Below the pieces are notes generated by a model. The model was given only the letters and a program-made list of their open reading frames with translations. It made no database searches and was not told the origin of the DNA. Made by a program: the position numbers and the translations under genes. 18,541 nt of DNA. Origin: an uncultured Lachnospiraceae bacterium. GTDB lineage: Bacteria > Bacillota_A > Clostridia > Lachnospirales > Lachnospiraceae. The stretch spans positions 1-18,541 of the forward strand of contig CAMWMM010000030.1 in NCBI GenBank assembly GCA_947175285.1, read 5' to 3'. Positions 1 through 7,011 of this stretch are shown here, piece after piece; position 1 is the stretch's first letter, and each line of letters starts with the position of its first letter.

Positions 1-152
1 CCCATGTATGGGAAGAAGAATATGCTTTTGACGATAGTAACATCATGTCGTTTATCAGCAAATTACGGAAAAAAATTGAACCGAACCCGGAACATCCTTT
101 TTATATTTTAACTGTCCGGGGTGTCGGGTATCGCTTCAACAGGGAGGCTTAG
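1..152 (+). CDS. OmpR/VanR-family response regulator, C-terminal part (5' end outside window)
   Basis: Only the last 49 codons are present, read in the frame that starts at base 3 and stopping at TAG 150-152. The protein carries the end of an OmpR/PhoB winged-helix DNA-binding domain: a recognition-helix segment (NIMSFISKLRKKIE) followed by the C-terminal hairpin signature (LTVRGVGYRF), then a short tail. The receiver domain lies outside the window. The stop is directly followed by the histidine kinase gene at 154, so the two form a two-component system. By position it is the natural regulator of the permease/ATPase operon that starts at 1219, whose promoter has 11-bp-phased direct repeats typical of this family's binding sites. 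The family is clear; the ligand is not visible. Confidence 0.9.
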   Translation, partial: HVWEEEYAFDDSNIMSFISKLRKKIEPNPEHPFYILTVRGVGYRFNREA

Positions 153-153
153 C

Positions 154-1077
154 ATGAATTTTAATCCCTTTTTATTGATTGTTCTTTGCATTATGCTTTT
201 CATTATTATATTTCTTGTGATGAAACTGAGACGGGTGCAGGAACAACTGTCTATTATTGAGGAAAGTCTTGAAGATATAAAGTCCGGGAATCCGAACCGC
301 CGTGTTCTGGCGAGAAAAAGCGATATGACAAAGCGGATTTGCTATGCGATTAATGAAATTGCTGTTAAGAACCAGACTCAGCTTATCCGGCAAAAGCAAT
401 CCGAGCAGGCATACAAGCGGCTTATGACAAGCCTTTCTCATGATGTAAAAACACCGCTTGCTTCATTGTTTGGCTATTTGGATGCCGCCACAAATGGTCT
501 TGTGATTGGAGAAGAAAAAGAAGCCTATATCCATGTTGCAGTAGAAAAAGCCTGTCACTTAAAACATTTTGTTGAAGCGTTATTTGAGTGGGTAAAACTG
601 GACGCGAAAGAACAGGTTTTCTATTTTGAAATATGTGATTTTAATGAACTGACCCGCAATATTGTCGCAGAGTGGATTCCAACCTTGGAACAAAGTCATT
701 TCAAATATGATTTTGATATTCCCGAAGATGAATATTCTTTACGCATTGATGCTCATGCCTATACCCGTATTCTAAATAATCTGTTTCAAAATGCACTTAC
801 GCACAGCGGCGGCAATAAATTGACTTTGCAATTATTGGAGAATGAAAAGCAAATAAAGATTATCATTTCAGATAATGGGAAAGGCATTTCCCCCTCTGAT
901 ATTCCGCATATCTTTGAAAGAATGTATCAATGTGACAGTTCACGTTCTGCCAGGGGCAATGGTTTAGGGCTATCTATTACAAAGGAGCTTGTCAATGCTC
1001 ACAATGGAAAAATCAGTGCAGACAGTGAACCCGGCATGGGTACAATATTTACGATAATACTTCCAAAATCCCTGTGA
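154..1077 (+). CDS. Sensor histidine kinase with one N-terminal membrane segment (VanS-like)
   Basis: A 307-residue kinase that autophosphorylates on histidine and passes phosphate to the regulator encoded just upstream. I chose ATG 154 because AGGGAGG (141-147) lies six bases before it; an in-frame GTG at 121 would lie inside the regulator gene. One hydrophobic helix (about residues 5-25) is followed by a charged HAMP-like linker, the H-box SLSHDVKTPLAS with phospho-acceptor H96, an N-box (LNNLFQNALTHS), a G1 box (DNGKGI), an F-box (FERMYQCD) and a G2 box (GNGLGLSI). There is no extracellular sensor domain, so any signal is probably sensed in or at the membrane or through a transporter, as in many antimicrobial-peptide sensors. 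The specific stimulus is inference. Confidence 0.93.
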   Translation: MNFNPFLLIVLCIMLFIIIFLVMKLRRVQEQLSIIEESLEDIKSGNPNRRVLARKSDMTKRICYAINEIAVKNQTQLIRQKQSEQAYKRLMTSLSHDVKTPLASLFGYLDAATNGLVIGEEKEAYIHVAVEKACHLKHFVEALFEWVKLDAKEQVFYFEICDFNELTRNIVAEWIPTLEQSHFKYDFDIPEDEYSLRIDAHAYTRILNNLFQNALTHSGGNKLTLQLLENEKQIKIIISDNGKGISPSDIPHIFERMYQCDSSRSARGNGLGLSITKELVNAHNGKISADSEPGMGTIFTIILPKSL

Positions 1078-1118
1078 CATACAGGGATTTTTTAACTCTG
1101 TAATGTCACAGGGATTTT
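1065..1118. repeat. Perfect 16-bp inverted repeat, alternative to the terminator hairpin
   Basis: AAAATCCCTGTGACAT at 1065-1080 is exactly reverse-complementary to 1103-1118, with a 22-base spacer. It shares its left arm with the shorter terminator stem, so the two structures cannot form on the same RNA molecule at once. The longer stem ends in TTTT and could be a nested or two-way terminator. Confidence 0.75.
1066..1093 (+). terminator. Rho-independent terminator after the first two-component system
   Basis: A perfect 10-bp stem (AAATCCCTGT, 1066-1075, with ACAGGGATTT, 1081-1090) closes a five-base loop and runs into six T residues (1088-1093). It overlaps the kinase stop codon and separates the regulator/kinase unit from the transporter operon. 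Confidence 0.85.
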
Positions 1119-1149
1119 CGTATATTCAATGAAGGAAAACATGAAAAAA

Positions 1150-1192
1150 GCAAGGTTACGGCAAGGTTTTGGCAAGGTTAATACTATATAAT
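1150..1192 (+). promoter_or_regulatory. Activator-dependent promoter with three 11-bp-phased direct repeats
   Basis: GCAAGGTTA (1150-1158), GCAAGGTTT (1161-1169) and GCAAGGTTA (1172-1180) start exactly 11 bases apart, one helical turn. A perfect -10 box TATAAT follows at 1187-1192. The hexamer 17 bases upstream of it (AGGTTT) is not a usable -35, and the repeats cover that position. This is the expected design of a promoter switched on by an OmpR-family regulator bound in tandem, most likely the one encoded at the window start. The binding partner is inferred. Confidence 0.75.
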
Positions 1193-1218
1193 GAGGGACA
1201 GGAAAGGAGGAAAAGGCA

Positions 1219-1986
1219 ATGACAATCATCTTTACTGAAATGCTGAAATGGAAGCGGAATAAAACAGTTCGGGGCTTTTTTGTTCTTACTGTAATTTTAG
1301 GATTATTTGCAGTAGAACGTGCCTGCAGCATATCAAGGAACAGTCCGATTATGGATAGTTTTGGAGATTTGTATACATTGGCGTTTAAGAACCTTACAAG
1401 TCTGTTCCTTCCTATTGTGCTGGGGATGTTTGCTACAACATTATTTTTTGATGAAGAGAAGAACGATACCTTAAAAGGTCTATTGATTATCCCTGTTTCC
1501 AAAGCACAGCTTTATTTTTCAAAGACAGCGGTTGTGCTCCTTATGTCATTGGGACTGTGCCTGTTTACTTTTGTTATCTGCATCATTGGCGGATTATTTG
1601 CGGGCGGCTTTCCCGATTTGAATATGGAGGAGGTTTTACAGGCAGGGTTATTGTTTTTAGCAGGCGGCATACTGATTCCTGTTGCTATGCTTCCGATTAT
1701 TTTCTTAGCAACGCTGTCAAAAGGGTATGTTCTGCCAATCGGAGCAACATTACTTTATCTTGTACCTGTAGTGATTGCCCCATCGCAGTTAATGGGACTG
1801 CACCCTTTGGCGAGTGTTATGGGAATTTACTCCCATATTTCATCTGCTGCCGCAGAAATGGTTAAAAGTCTGACGGGAGGAGCAATGATAACCGCATCCC
1901 CATTGATCTGTTTCATTTCTCTCTTGGGAATTGGAAGCATTTCAGCTATTGCGTCCGTATATGCCTTACGGAGGCAAACCTATTGA
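1219..1986 (+). CDS. ABC-2 type permease subunit, lantibiotic-immunity/bacitracin type (first of three)
   Basis: A 255-residue membrane protein with about six hydrophobic helices, of the ABC-2 kind that pairs with BcrA-like ATPases to move peptide antibiotics away from the membrane. Start ATG 1219 follows AAAGGAGG (1203-1210). After the second helix it carries a motif (KNDTLKGLLIIPVSK) also found in the permeases at 2918 and 3660, marking them as distant paralogues. It is the first gene of the operon and lies 15 bases before the ATPase start. The family assignment rests on helix pattern, size, motif and neighbours; the substrate is unknown. Confidence 0.85.
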   Translation: MTIIFTEMLKWKRNKTVRGFFVLTVILGLFAVERACSISRNSPIMDSFGDLYTLAFKNLTSLFLPIVLGMFATTLFFDEEKNDTLKGLLIIPVSKAQLYFSKTAVVLLMSLGLCLFTFVICIIGGLFAGGFPDLNMEEVLQAGLLFLAGGILIPVAMLPIIFLATLSKGYVLPIGATLLYLVPVVIAPSQLMGLHPLASVMGIYSHISSAAAEMVKSLTGGAMITASPLICFISLLGIGSISAIASVYALRRQTY

Positions 1987-2001
1987 AAGCGAGGATATGT
2001 G

Positions 2002-2925
2002 ATGAGTAACTATATAATTGAGACAAAAAAACTGACAAAAATTTATGGAGATCAAACGGCGGTCAATGCTGTTAATATTCATGTGAAAAAAGGCCGGATA
2101 TACGGCTTGTTGGGGCGTAATGGAGCTGGTAAGACTACCATAATGAAAATGATTTTAGGATTGACTTCCATTACTTCCGGTGAAGCAGATGTGTTCGGAC
2201 AGAATATCAAAGGGCAGGAAAAACGGGTATATCCCCGGATTGGAGCAATTATCGAAACGCCGGGCTTTTATCCAAACCTGACAGGAACGGAGAATTTGGA
2301 AATTTTTGCAAAGCTGCGCGGTACTGCTGCCCCTGATGCTGTAAAAAACGCTTTAGATATTGTCGGGCTGCCTTACCGTGACAAAAAACTATTCAGTAAA
2401 TATTCCCTTGGAATGAAACAGCGTCTTGGTATTGCAAACGCTATTTTGCATGATCCGGAATTGTTAATTTTAGACGAGCCTACGAACGGTCTTGACCCGA
2501 TTGGTATAGCAGAAGTAAGAAACTTTATTAAAGAGCTAAGTACCGAGCGTGGAAAAACAGTTCTCATCTCCAGCCATATTCTGTCCGAGATTGCATTACT
2601 TGCTGATGATATTGGTATTATTGATCATGGCATATTGCTGGAAGAAAACAGTATGGATGAACTGCAAAAGAAAAACAGTAAGTATATTCTCCTGCAAGTT
2701 TCTGATATTCCGAAAACTTCTCTAGTTTTGGAAAGGCAGTTCGGGGTTACGGATTATTCCGTACAGGACGACCACTTCCTGCGGATTTACAATACATCAC
2801 TGGATATGGCGGCTGTCAATAAGGCTCTTGTGGTGCAGGATGTTGCTGTTATCAGTTCTCAGTTATGTAATGACACGTTAGAGGACTATTTCAAAAAGAT
2901 TACAGGAGGCGAGGGCATTGCTTAA
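2002..2925 (+). CDS. ABC transporter ATP-binding protein, BcrA/lantibiotic-immunity family
   Basis: A 307-residue cytoplasmic ATPase that should power the three permeases around it. Visible in order are Walker A (GRNGAGKTT), a Q-loop region (GAIIETPGF), the signature YSLGMKQRLG, Walker B with the catalytic Glu (LLILDEPTNGLDP) and the H-loop (ISSHIL), followed by an extra C-terminal part of about 100 residues common in BcrA-type proteins. ATG 2002 has GAGGA six to seven bases upstream; GTG 1999 is in frame but too close to that site. The gene end overlaps the next start by eight bases, which suggests translational coupling. Export or immunity against a peptide antibiotic is inferred from the family. 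Confidence 0.93.
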   Translation: MSNYIIETKKLTKIYGDQTAVNAVNIHVKKGRIYGLLGRNGAGKTTIMKMILGLTSITSGEADVFGQNIKGQEKRVYPRIGAIIETPGFYPNLTGTENLEIFAKLRGTAAPDAVKNALDIVGLPYRDKKLFSKYSLGMKQRLGIANAILHDPELLILDEPTNGLDPIGIAEVRNFIKELSTERGKTVLISSHILSEIALLADDIGIIDHGILLEENSMDELQKKNSKYILLQVSDIPKTSLVLERQFGVTDYSVQDDHFLRIYNTSLDMAAVNKALVVQDVAVISSQLCNDTLEDYFKKITGGEGIA

Positions 2926-3649
2926 ATTAATACAAACAGAATTTTTAAAACTTCGCCGCAGAAAGTTTTTCCTGTTTATGCTGTTTACAGCTCTGTTTAT
3001 GCCGTTTCTTGCAGTTTTTTACTTCAGAAGTGTCAGGGAAACGGGCATTGATCCCATACAATTTTATAAATGGACTGCTTTCAGCTATACGCCTTGGATT
3101 ATACTTCCCATCGTGTTGGGAGTGGTTTCCACTATGCTTATGTATGATGAAAATCAAAACGATACGCTTAAACAATTGTGGATTATACCAATTAGCAAGA
3201 CAGGATATATTTTCAGCAAATTTATTGTCGTGTTTTCCTATTCCATTTGTTTTATGCTGCTTACAGCCGCAGCGTCTGTTTTTTTCGGTATGCTTTCCGG
3301 TTATATAGCCTTTGAATGGAGCAGTATTAGCTATATGCTGAGAAAATGTATGGAGATTGCCATACTTACAGCATTTGCCATAATGCCGCTCTTAGGGACA
3401 GCGGCTGTCGGAAAAGGTTATATACTACCCATATGCGTGACATTAGTTTATACATTTTTAGGCTTTATTTTGCTTATGGTGAATTTGTACCTGCATCCGC
3501 TGTCCAGTGTGACTGCGATTATCATGCGTGATATTCCCGGTGTAGTCTTGACGCAGGCGCCTGATATTCTGGCGGCATTCCTGTGTATTGTTATTTGGGG
3601 TACGGCTTCTGTGCTGTTTACCGTATTAGTTTTAGATAAAGGAAAGTGA
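2918..3649 (+). CDS. ABC-2 type permease subunit, lantibiotic-immunity type (second of three)
   Basis: A 243-residue protein with about six membrane helices. It starts at TTG 2918; AGGAGG at 2904-2909 lies eight bases before it and the protein begins with a basic stretch typical of these permeases (LKLIQTEFLKLRRRK). It shares with its neighbours the motif QNDTLKQLWIIPISK followed by a conserved SK pair. It overlaps the ATPase gene by eight bases, so the two are probably translated together. It most likely forms part of the membrane channel with one or both of the other permeases. Confidence 0.85.
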   Translation: MLKLIQTEFLKLRRRKFFLFMLFTALFMPFLAVFYFRSVRETGIDPIQFYKWTAFSYTPWIILPIVLGVVSTMLMYDENQNDTLKQLWIIPISKTGYIFSKFIVVFSYSICFMLLTAAASVFFGMLSGYIAFEWSSISYMLRKCMEIAILTAFAIMPLLGTAAVGKGYILPICVTLVYTFLGFILLMVNLYLHPLSSVTAIIMRDIPGVVLTQAPDILAAFLCIVIWGTASVLFTVLVLDKGK

Positions 3650-3659
3650 GGTGGCAGGT

Positions 3660-4421
3660 ATGAAACAATTACTTTGGGCGGAACGAAAAAAGCTTCGTAA
3701 TTCTAAAATCATTAGGATTGCTGCTTTTGCAGTTGTTATGACTGCTGTTATCGTTTTTGCAGAAGGGCAGTTTACATTTAACGGCTTACGCTATGTAGAC
3801 GGGGCTGGCTGGTTAATGAGCGCGGCGCAGTCTTTGGGAACATTTTTTGTACTTCCGGCTATTGTAGCATTGTTAGGCAGTTATATGATTTGCCGGGAAG
3901 AACAGGAAGATACTATGAAATCATTGCGGCTTATACCAATAGACGAAGTTAAATTAACTGTTGCCAAAATGATTATTGTAATGATATTCAGTGTTCTGAT
4001 TTATCTACTGCTTTTTGTAATTACTTTTGCTATTGAAGCGGTCCTGCACTTCAGAGTATTGTCTTTTCAAGTAGTACTTGGATTCTTTATCACCTATTTT
4101 ATAAATGGATTGGGTATATTTTTAGCTATTTCACCGATTATAGCATTGGTAGCTCGGATGAAAAGGGGATATTGGCTTGCATTGGTATTTGCCGAAATAT
4201 ATTCCTTTGCCGGTCTGTTTGCAAGTATGTCTGAAACTCTGAAAACCGTTTACCCCATTACTGCGGTATTTAAGCTTTCGGGATATTATGAAGCAACAGG
4301 CATAGATAAAGTAATCAGTTTAAGTTTATTGTTTATTTGTGCTGTTTTTGCTATATTCATATTGAAAGGGTTAAATCAGAGGCAGTTGTCCGCTAGAGGG
4401 AGACATTACCATGAATCATAG
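3660..4421 (+). CDS. ABC-2 type permease subunit, lantibiotic-immunity type (third of three)
   Basis: A 253-residue membrane protein with about six helices. I prefer ATG 3660, five bases after GAGGTGG, over the in-frame GTG at 3651, which has only a weak upstream site. The shared family motif is more diverged here (QEDTMKSLRLIPIDE, then AK in place of SK). Its last 11 bases overlap the following response-regulator gene, tying this transporter and the second two-component system into one transcript. Its exact partner in the complex cannot be told from sequence. Confidence 0.83.
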   Translation: MKQLLWAERKKLRNSKIIRIAAFAVVMTAVIVFAEGQFTFNGLRYVDGAGWLMSAAQSLGTFFVLPAIVALLGSYMICREEQEDTMKSLRLIPIDEVKLTVAKMIIVMIFSVLIYLLLFVITFAIEAVLHFRVLSFQVVLGFFITYFINGLGIFLAISPIIALVARMKRGYWLALVFAEIYSFAGLFASMSETLKTVYPITAVFKLSGYYEATGIDKVISLSLLFICAVFAIFILKGLNQRQLSARGRHYHES

Positions 4422-5079
4422 AATACTCATTATCGAAGATGATATAGTGATACAGACGCAGTTAAAAAATTTATTGACCGGAAATGGTTACGAAGCGGAA
4501 GCTGTAAATGATTTCCCGGTTTCTATGGAACAGGTGAAAGCTTCCCAGCCGCATCTTATCCTTTTAGATATAAAGCTGCCGGGAAATGACGGTTTTTCGG
4601 TATGTTCACAAATTCGTGCTTTTTCCACTGTTCCGATTATTTTTGTCACAAGCTGCAATACGGATATGGATGAGCTGAACAGCATTATGCTTGGAGGGGA
4701 TGCATTTGTTACAAAACCATATAACACAGCGATTCTTCTGGCAAAAATAGCATCTTTACTAAAAAGGGCATACCCTGGGACAGAGCAGGAGATATTGTCC
4801 TGCAATGGAGTTACGCTGCATTTAGAAAGCAGTAAAATAGAGTATGCGGGGCAACAGGCTGACTTAACTAAAAATGAACTGAAAATATTATACTATCTGT
4901 TTAAACATGCCAGAACAATCTGTGCCCGTGCTGATATCGTGGAGTATTTGTGGGATAACCGGCTTTATGTGGACGATAACGCTTTAAGCGTCAATATTAA
5001 CCGGATCCGTGATAAGCTGTCTGCTATCGGGGTGACGGATTTTATTAAAACAAAGCATCGGCAGGGGTATATCATATGA
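4411..5079 (+). CDS. OmpR-family response regulator, BceR-like
   Basis: A 222-residue DNA-binding regulator. The N-terminal receiver has the acidic pair D10/D11, phospho-acceptor D53 (LILLDIKLPG), and the conserved K102 (VTKPY). The C-terminal winged helix ends with the usual hairpin (TKHRQGYII). AGGGAG at 4396-4401 supports ATG 4411. It overlaps the permease upstream by 11 bases and the kinase downstream by four (ATGA). Pairing with a BceS-like kinase and a BceR-type site upstream of the BceAB-like genes makes those genes its likely target; this is inferred. Confidence 0.92.
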   Translation: MNHRILIIEDDIVIQTQLKNLLTGNGYEAEAVNDFPVSMEQVKASQPHLILLDIKLPGNDGFSVCSQIRAFSTVPIIFVTSCNTDMDELNSIMLGGDAFVTKPYNTAILLAKIASLLKRAYPGTEQEILSCNGVTLHLESSKIEYAGQQADLTKNELKILYYLFKHARTICARADIVEYLWDNRLYVDDNALSVNINRIRDKLSAIGVTDFIKTKHRQGYII

Positions 5080-6089
5080 ATGGAAAACTCTATTGGAAAC
5101 AAAAATTGCCAATCATGTTTCTCAATTTCTTTTGTATGATTGGATTGGCTATATTCTTAAGTGTGACAGGGAACAGCTTTGACAGTATTTTTCTTATTAT
5201 ATTTATCTGGATTGTCATTTTGACAGCTTATCTTGTGGCGTCCTATTATAGGCGAAAGGTGCAGATGGAAAAGCTGTTTAAGCTTGCAGAGCAGTTAGAA
5301 GAACGCTATCTGCTTTCGGAGGTAATGGAAAAGCCGGAACGTGCCGATGACAGAGTGTACTACCAACTTCTGAAACTGGCAGGGAAATCTATGTTAGAAC
5401 AGGTTGCCGAAGTAAAGAGGGAACGGACGCAGTACAAGGAATATGTAGAGCAATGGGTACATGAAATCAAAACGCCTATTACCGCAATGAAGCTTCTCTG
5501 TGAAAACAAGCATTCACAAGTGGAAAGGGAACTACTGGTGGAACTTGAGAAAGTAAACCGCTATACGGAACAGGCACTTTATTATGCGCGGAGCGAACAT
5601 ACGGAAAAAGATTACTCAGTACGGGAGATTCGTCTGTTTGATGTGGTTCATGAGTCAATCGCAGAAAATAAGTATCTGCTATTGCAAAACGGCGTTGGAA
5701 TTGACTTACAGGAAACAGACGATACCGTTTACTCTGATGAAAAGTGGTTATGCTTTATTCTGAATCAGCTTATTGTCAACTCTGTTAAATACCGGACTAA
5801 GCAGCCTATACTGAAATTTTATACGGAATATCAGGGCAATCAAATTATTCTTTGTGTGCAGGATAATGGAATCGGGATAGACGCCGCTGATTTGCCGCGT
5901 ATCTTTGAAAAGGGTTTTACCGGACAAAACGGAAGAAAAGCGTCACAAAGTTCCACAGGCATAGGTCTGTATCTGTGCAAACGGCTGTGCGATAAATTAG
6001 GGATTGGAATTTGCGCCGATTCTGAGGGAAACGGCACTATCGTCCGGCTTAGCTTTCATATCAATGACTTTATTCAGCGGGTGCAGTAA
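5076..6089 (+). CDS. BceS-like intramembrane-sensing histidine kinase
   Basis: A 337-residue kinase. Two N-terminal helices (about residues 12-30 and 36-56) are joined by a loop of only a few residues, leaving no extracellular sensor; this is the hallmark of intramembrane-sensing kinases that read the state of a BceAB-type transporter. The H-box EQWVHEIKTPI has H129 as phospho-acceptor; N-box (LNQLIVNSVKYR), G1 (DNGIGI), F (FEKGFTG) and G2 (TGIGLYL) are intact. It overlaps the regulator by four bases. In known systems such kinases signal only together with the transporter, here probably the one at 6226-9118. Confidence 0.93.
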   Translation: MNGKLYWKQKLPIMFLNFFCMIGLAIFLSVTGNSFDSIFLIIFIWIVILTAYLVASYYRRKVQMEKLFKLAEQLEERYLLSEVMEKPERADDRVYYQLLKLAGKSMLEQVAEVKRERTQYKEYVEQWVHEIKTPITAMKLLCENKHSQVERELLVELEKVNRYTEQALYYARSEHTEKDYSVREIRLFDVVHESIAENKYLLLQNGVGIDLQETDDTVYSDEKWLCFILNQLIVNSVKYRTKQPILKFYTEYQGNQIILCVQDNGIGIDAADLPRIFEKGFTGQNGRKASQSSTGIGLYLCKRLCDKLGIGICADSEGNGTIVRLSFHINDFIQRVQ

Positions 6090-6094
6090 GCAGA

Positions 6095-6118
6095 AATCGA
6101 GTGCGTTTGCACTCGATT
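6095..6118 (+). terminator. Terminator after the kinase
   Basis: A perfect 10-bp stem, AATCGAGTGC (6095-6104) with GCACTCGATT (6109-6118), closes a GTTT loop just after the kinase stop. A loose T-rich tract (CTTACATTTTT) follows. It ends the long operon ahead of the BceAB-like genes. Confidence 0.8.
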
Positions 6119-6119
6119 C

Positions 6120-6183
6120 TTACATTTTTGTTAGAACTTTGTAAGAAAACCTGATACAAGCAGCAGCCTCTTTCATTTACAAT
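6120..6183 (+). promoter_or_regulatory. Promoter of the BceAB-like genes with a BceR-type site
   Basis: TTACA (6120-6124), four T bases, then TGTTA (6129-6133) matches the known BceR-type half-site layout (TNACA-N4-TGTAA) with one mismatch. TTCTTAC (6117-6123) also recurs inverted as GTAAGAA (6141-6147). A -10 box TACAAT lies at 6178-6183 with no convincing -35. The site begins just past the terminator stem. Regulation by the BceR-like protein encoded at 4411 is inferred. Confidence 0.6.
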
Positions 6184-6225
6184 AAAGACAAAATTGTGGG
6201 CTTAGAGAAAGGTATGGTTATTGCT

Positions 6226-7011
6226 ATGAAAGAAATATTAAGGCTGGAGCATATCCAGAAATTTTATGGAAATCAGGGGAATCTTACAAAAGCGATTAAC
6301 GATATTAGTTTTTCGGTGAATAATGGAGAATTTGTCGGCATTATGGGAGCTTCCGGCTCCGGCAAGACGACGCTCTTAAACTGTATTTCCACGATTGATA
6401 CCGTCAGTGCAGGGCATATTTATCTGGACGGAACCGATGTGACGGAAATAATGGAAAAAAAGCATTCCATAGAGAAAGAACTAGCCAGATTCCGCAGGGA
6501 AAATCTGGGTTTTATATTTCAGGACTTTAATTTGCTTGACACACTGACGATTTCGGAAAATATTGCGCTGGCACTTACCATCAACAAAGTGCCGGTAAAT
6601 CAGATTGAAGATAAGGTACAGGAGATGGCGCGAAACCTTAACATTACGGATATTTTGGATAAGTACCCTTATCAGGTATCCGGCGGACAGAAGCAGCGCT
6701 GTGCCTGTGCCAGAGCCATTATTAATAAACCCAAACTGATTTTGGCAGACGAGCCTACCGGAGCTTTGGACAGTCATTCGGCACAGATGCTTCTTGATAC
6801 TATGCAGAGCATCAATGAGCAGCTTGCGGCTACCATTCTTATGGTGACACATGACGCTTTTTCCGCCAGCTATGCGAAGCGGATTTTATTTTTGCGGGAT
6901 GGCGTGATTTTTACCGAGATTTTGAAAGGTGGAGATTCCCGTAAGGTATTCTTTGAAAAGATACTGGATGTCCTCACTATGATGGGGGGTGGACAAACGG
7001 ATGTACGCTAA
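6226..7011 (+). CDS. ABC transporter ATP-binding protein, BceA-like
   Basis: A 261-residue MacB/BceA-class ATPase that drives the permease encoded next to it in bacitracin- or lantibiotic-type resistance and sensing. Walker A (GASGSGKTT, about residues 41-49), Q-loop (FIFQDFNLL), signature (VSGGQKQR), Walker B (LILADEPTGALDS) and H-loop (MVTHD) are intact. The start is uncertain: ATG 6226 fits the usual family N-terminus, but its ribosome site (AAAGG, 6208-6212) is rather far, while ATG 6214 and GTG 6196 are also in frame. The gene ends inside the permease gene. It closely resembles the ATPase half of the fused gene at 17553. Confidence 0.92.
   Translation: MKEILRLEHIQKFYGNQGNLTKAINDISFSVNNGEFVGIMGASGSGKTTLLNCISTIDTVSAGHIYLDGTDVTEIMEKKHSIEKELARFRRENLGFIFQDFNLLDTLTISENIALALTINKVPVNQIEDKVQEMARNLNITDILDKYPYQVSGGQKQRCACARAIINKPKLILADEPTGALDSHSAQMLLDTMQSINEQLAATILMVTHDAFSASYAKRILFLRDGVIFTEILKGGDSRKVFFEKILDVLTMMGGGQTDVR

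Noticed and set aside
1092..1502. Minus-strand open frame of 136 codons
   Set aside because: Antisense to the first permease and its phased-repeat promoter; no ribosome site or family features.
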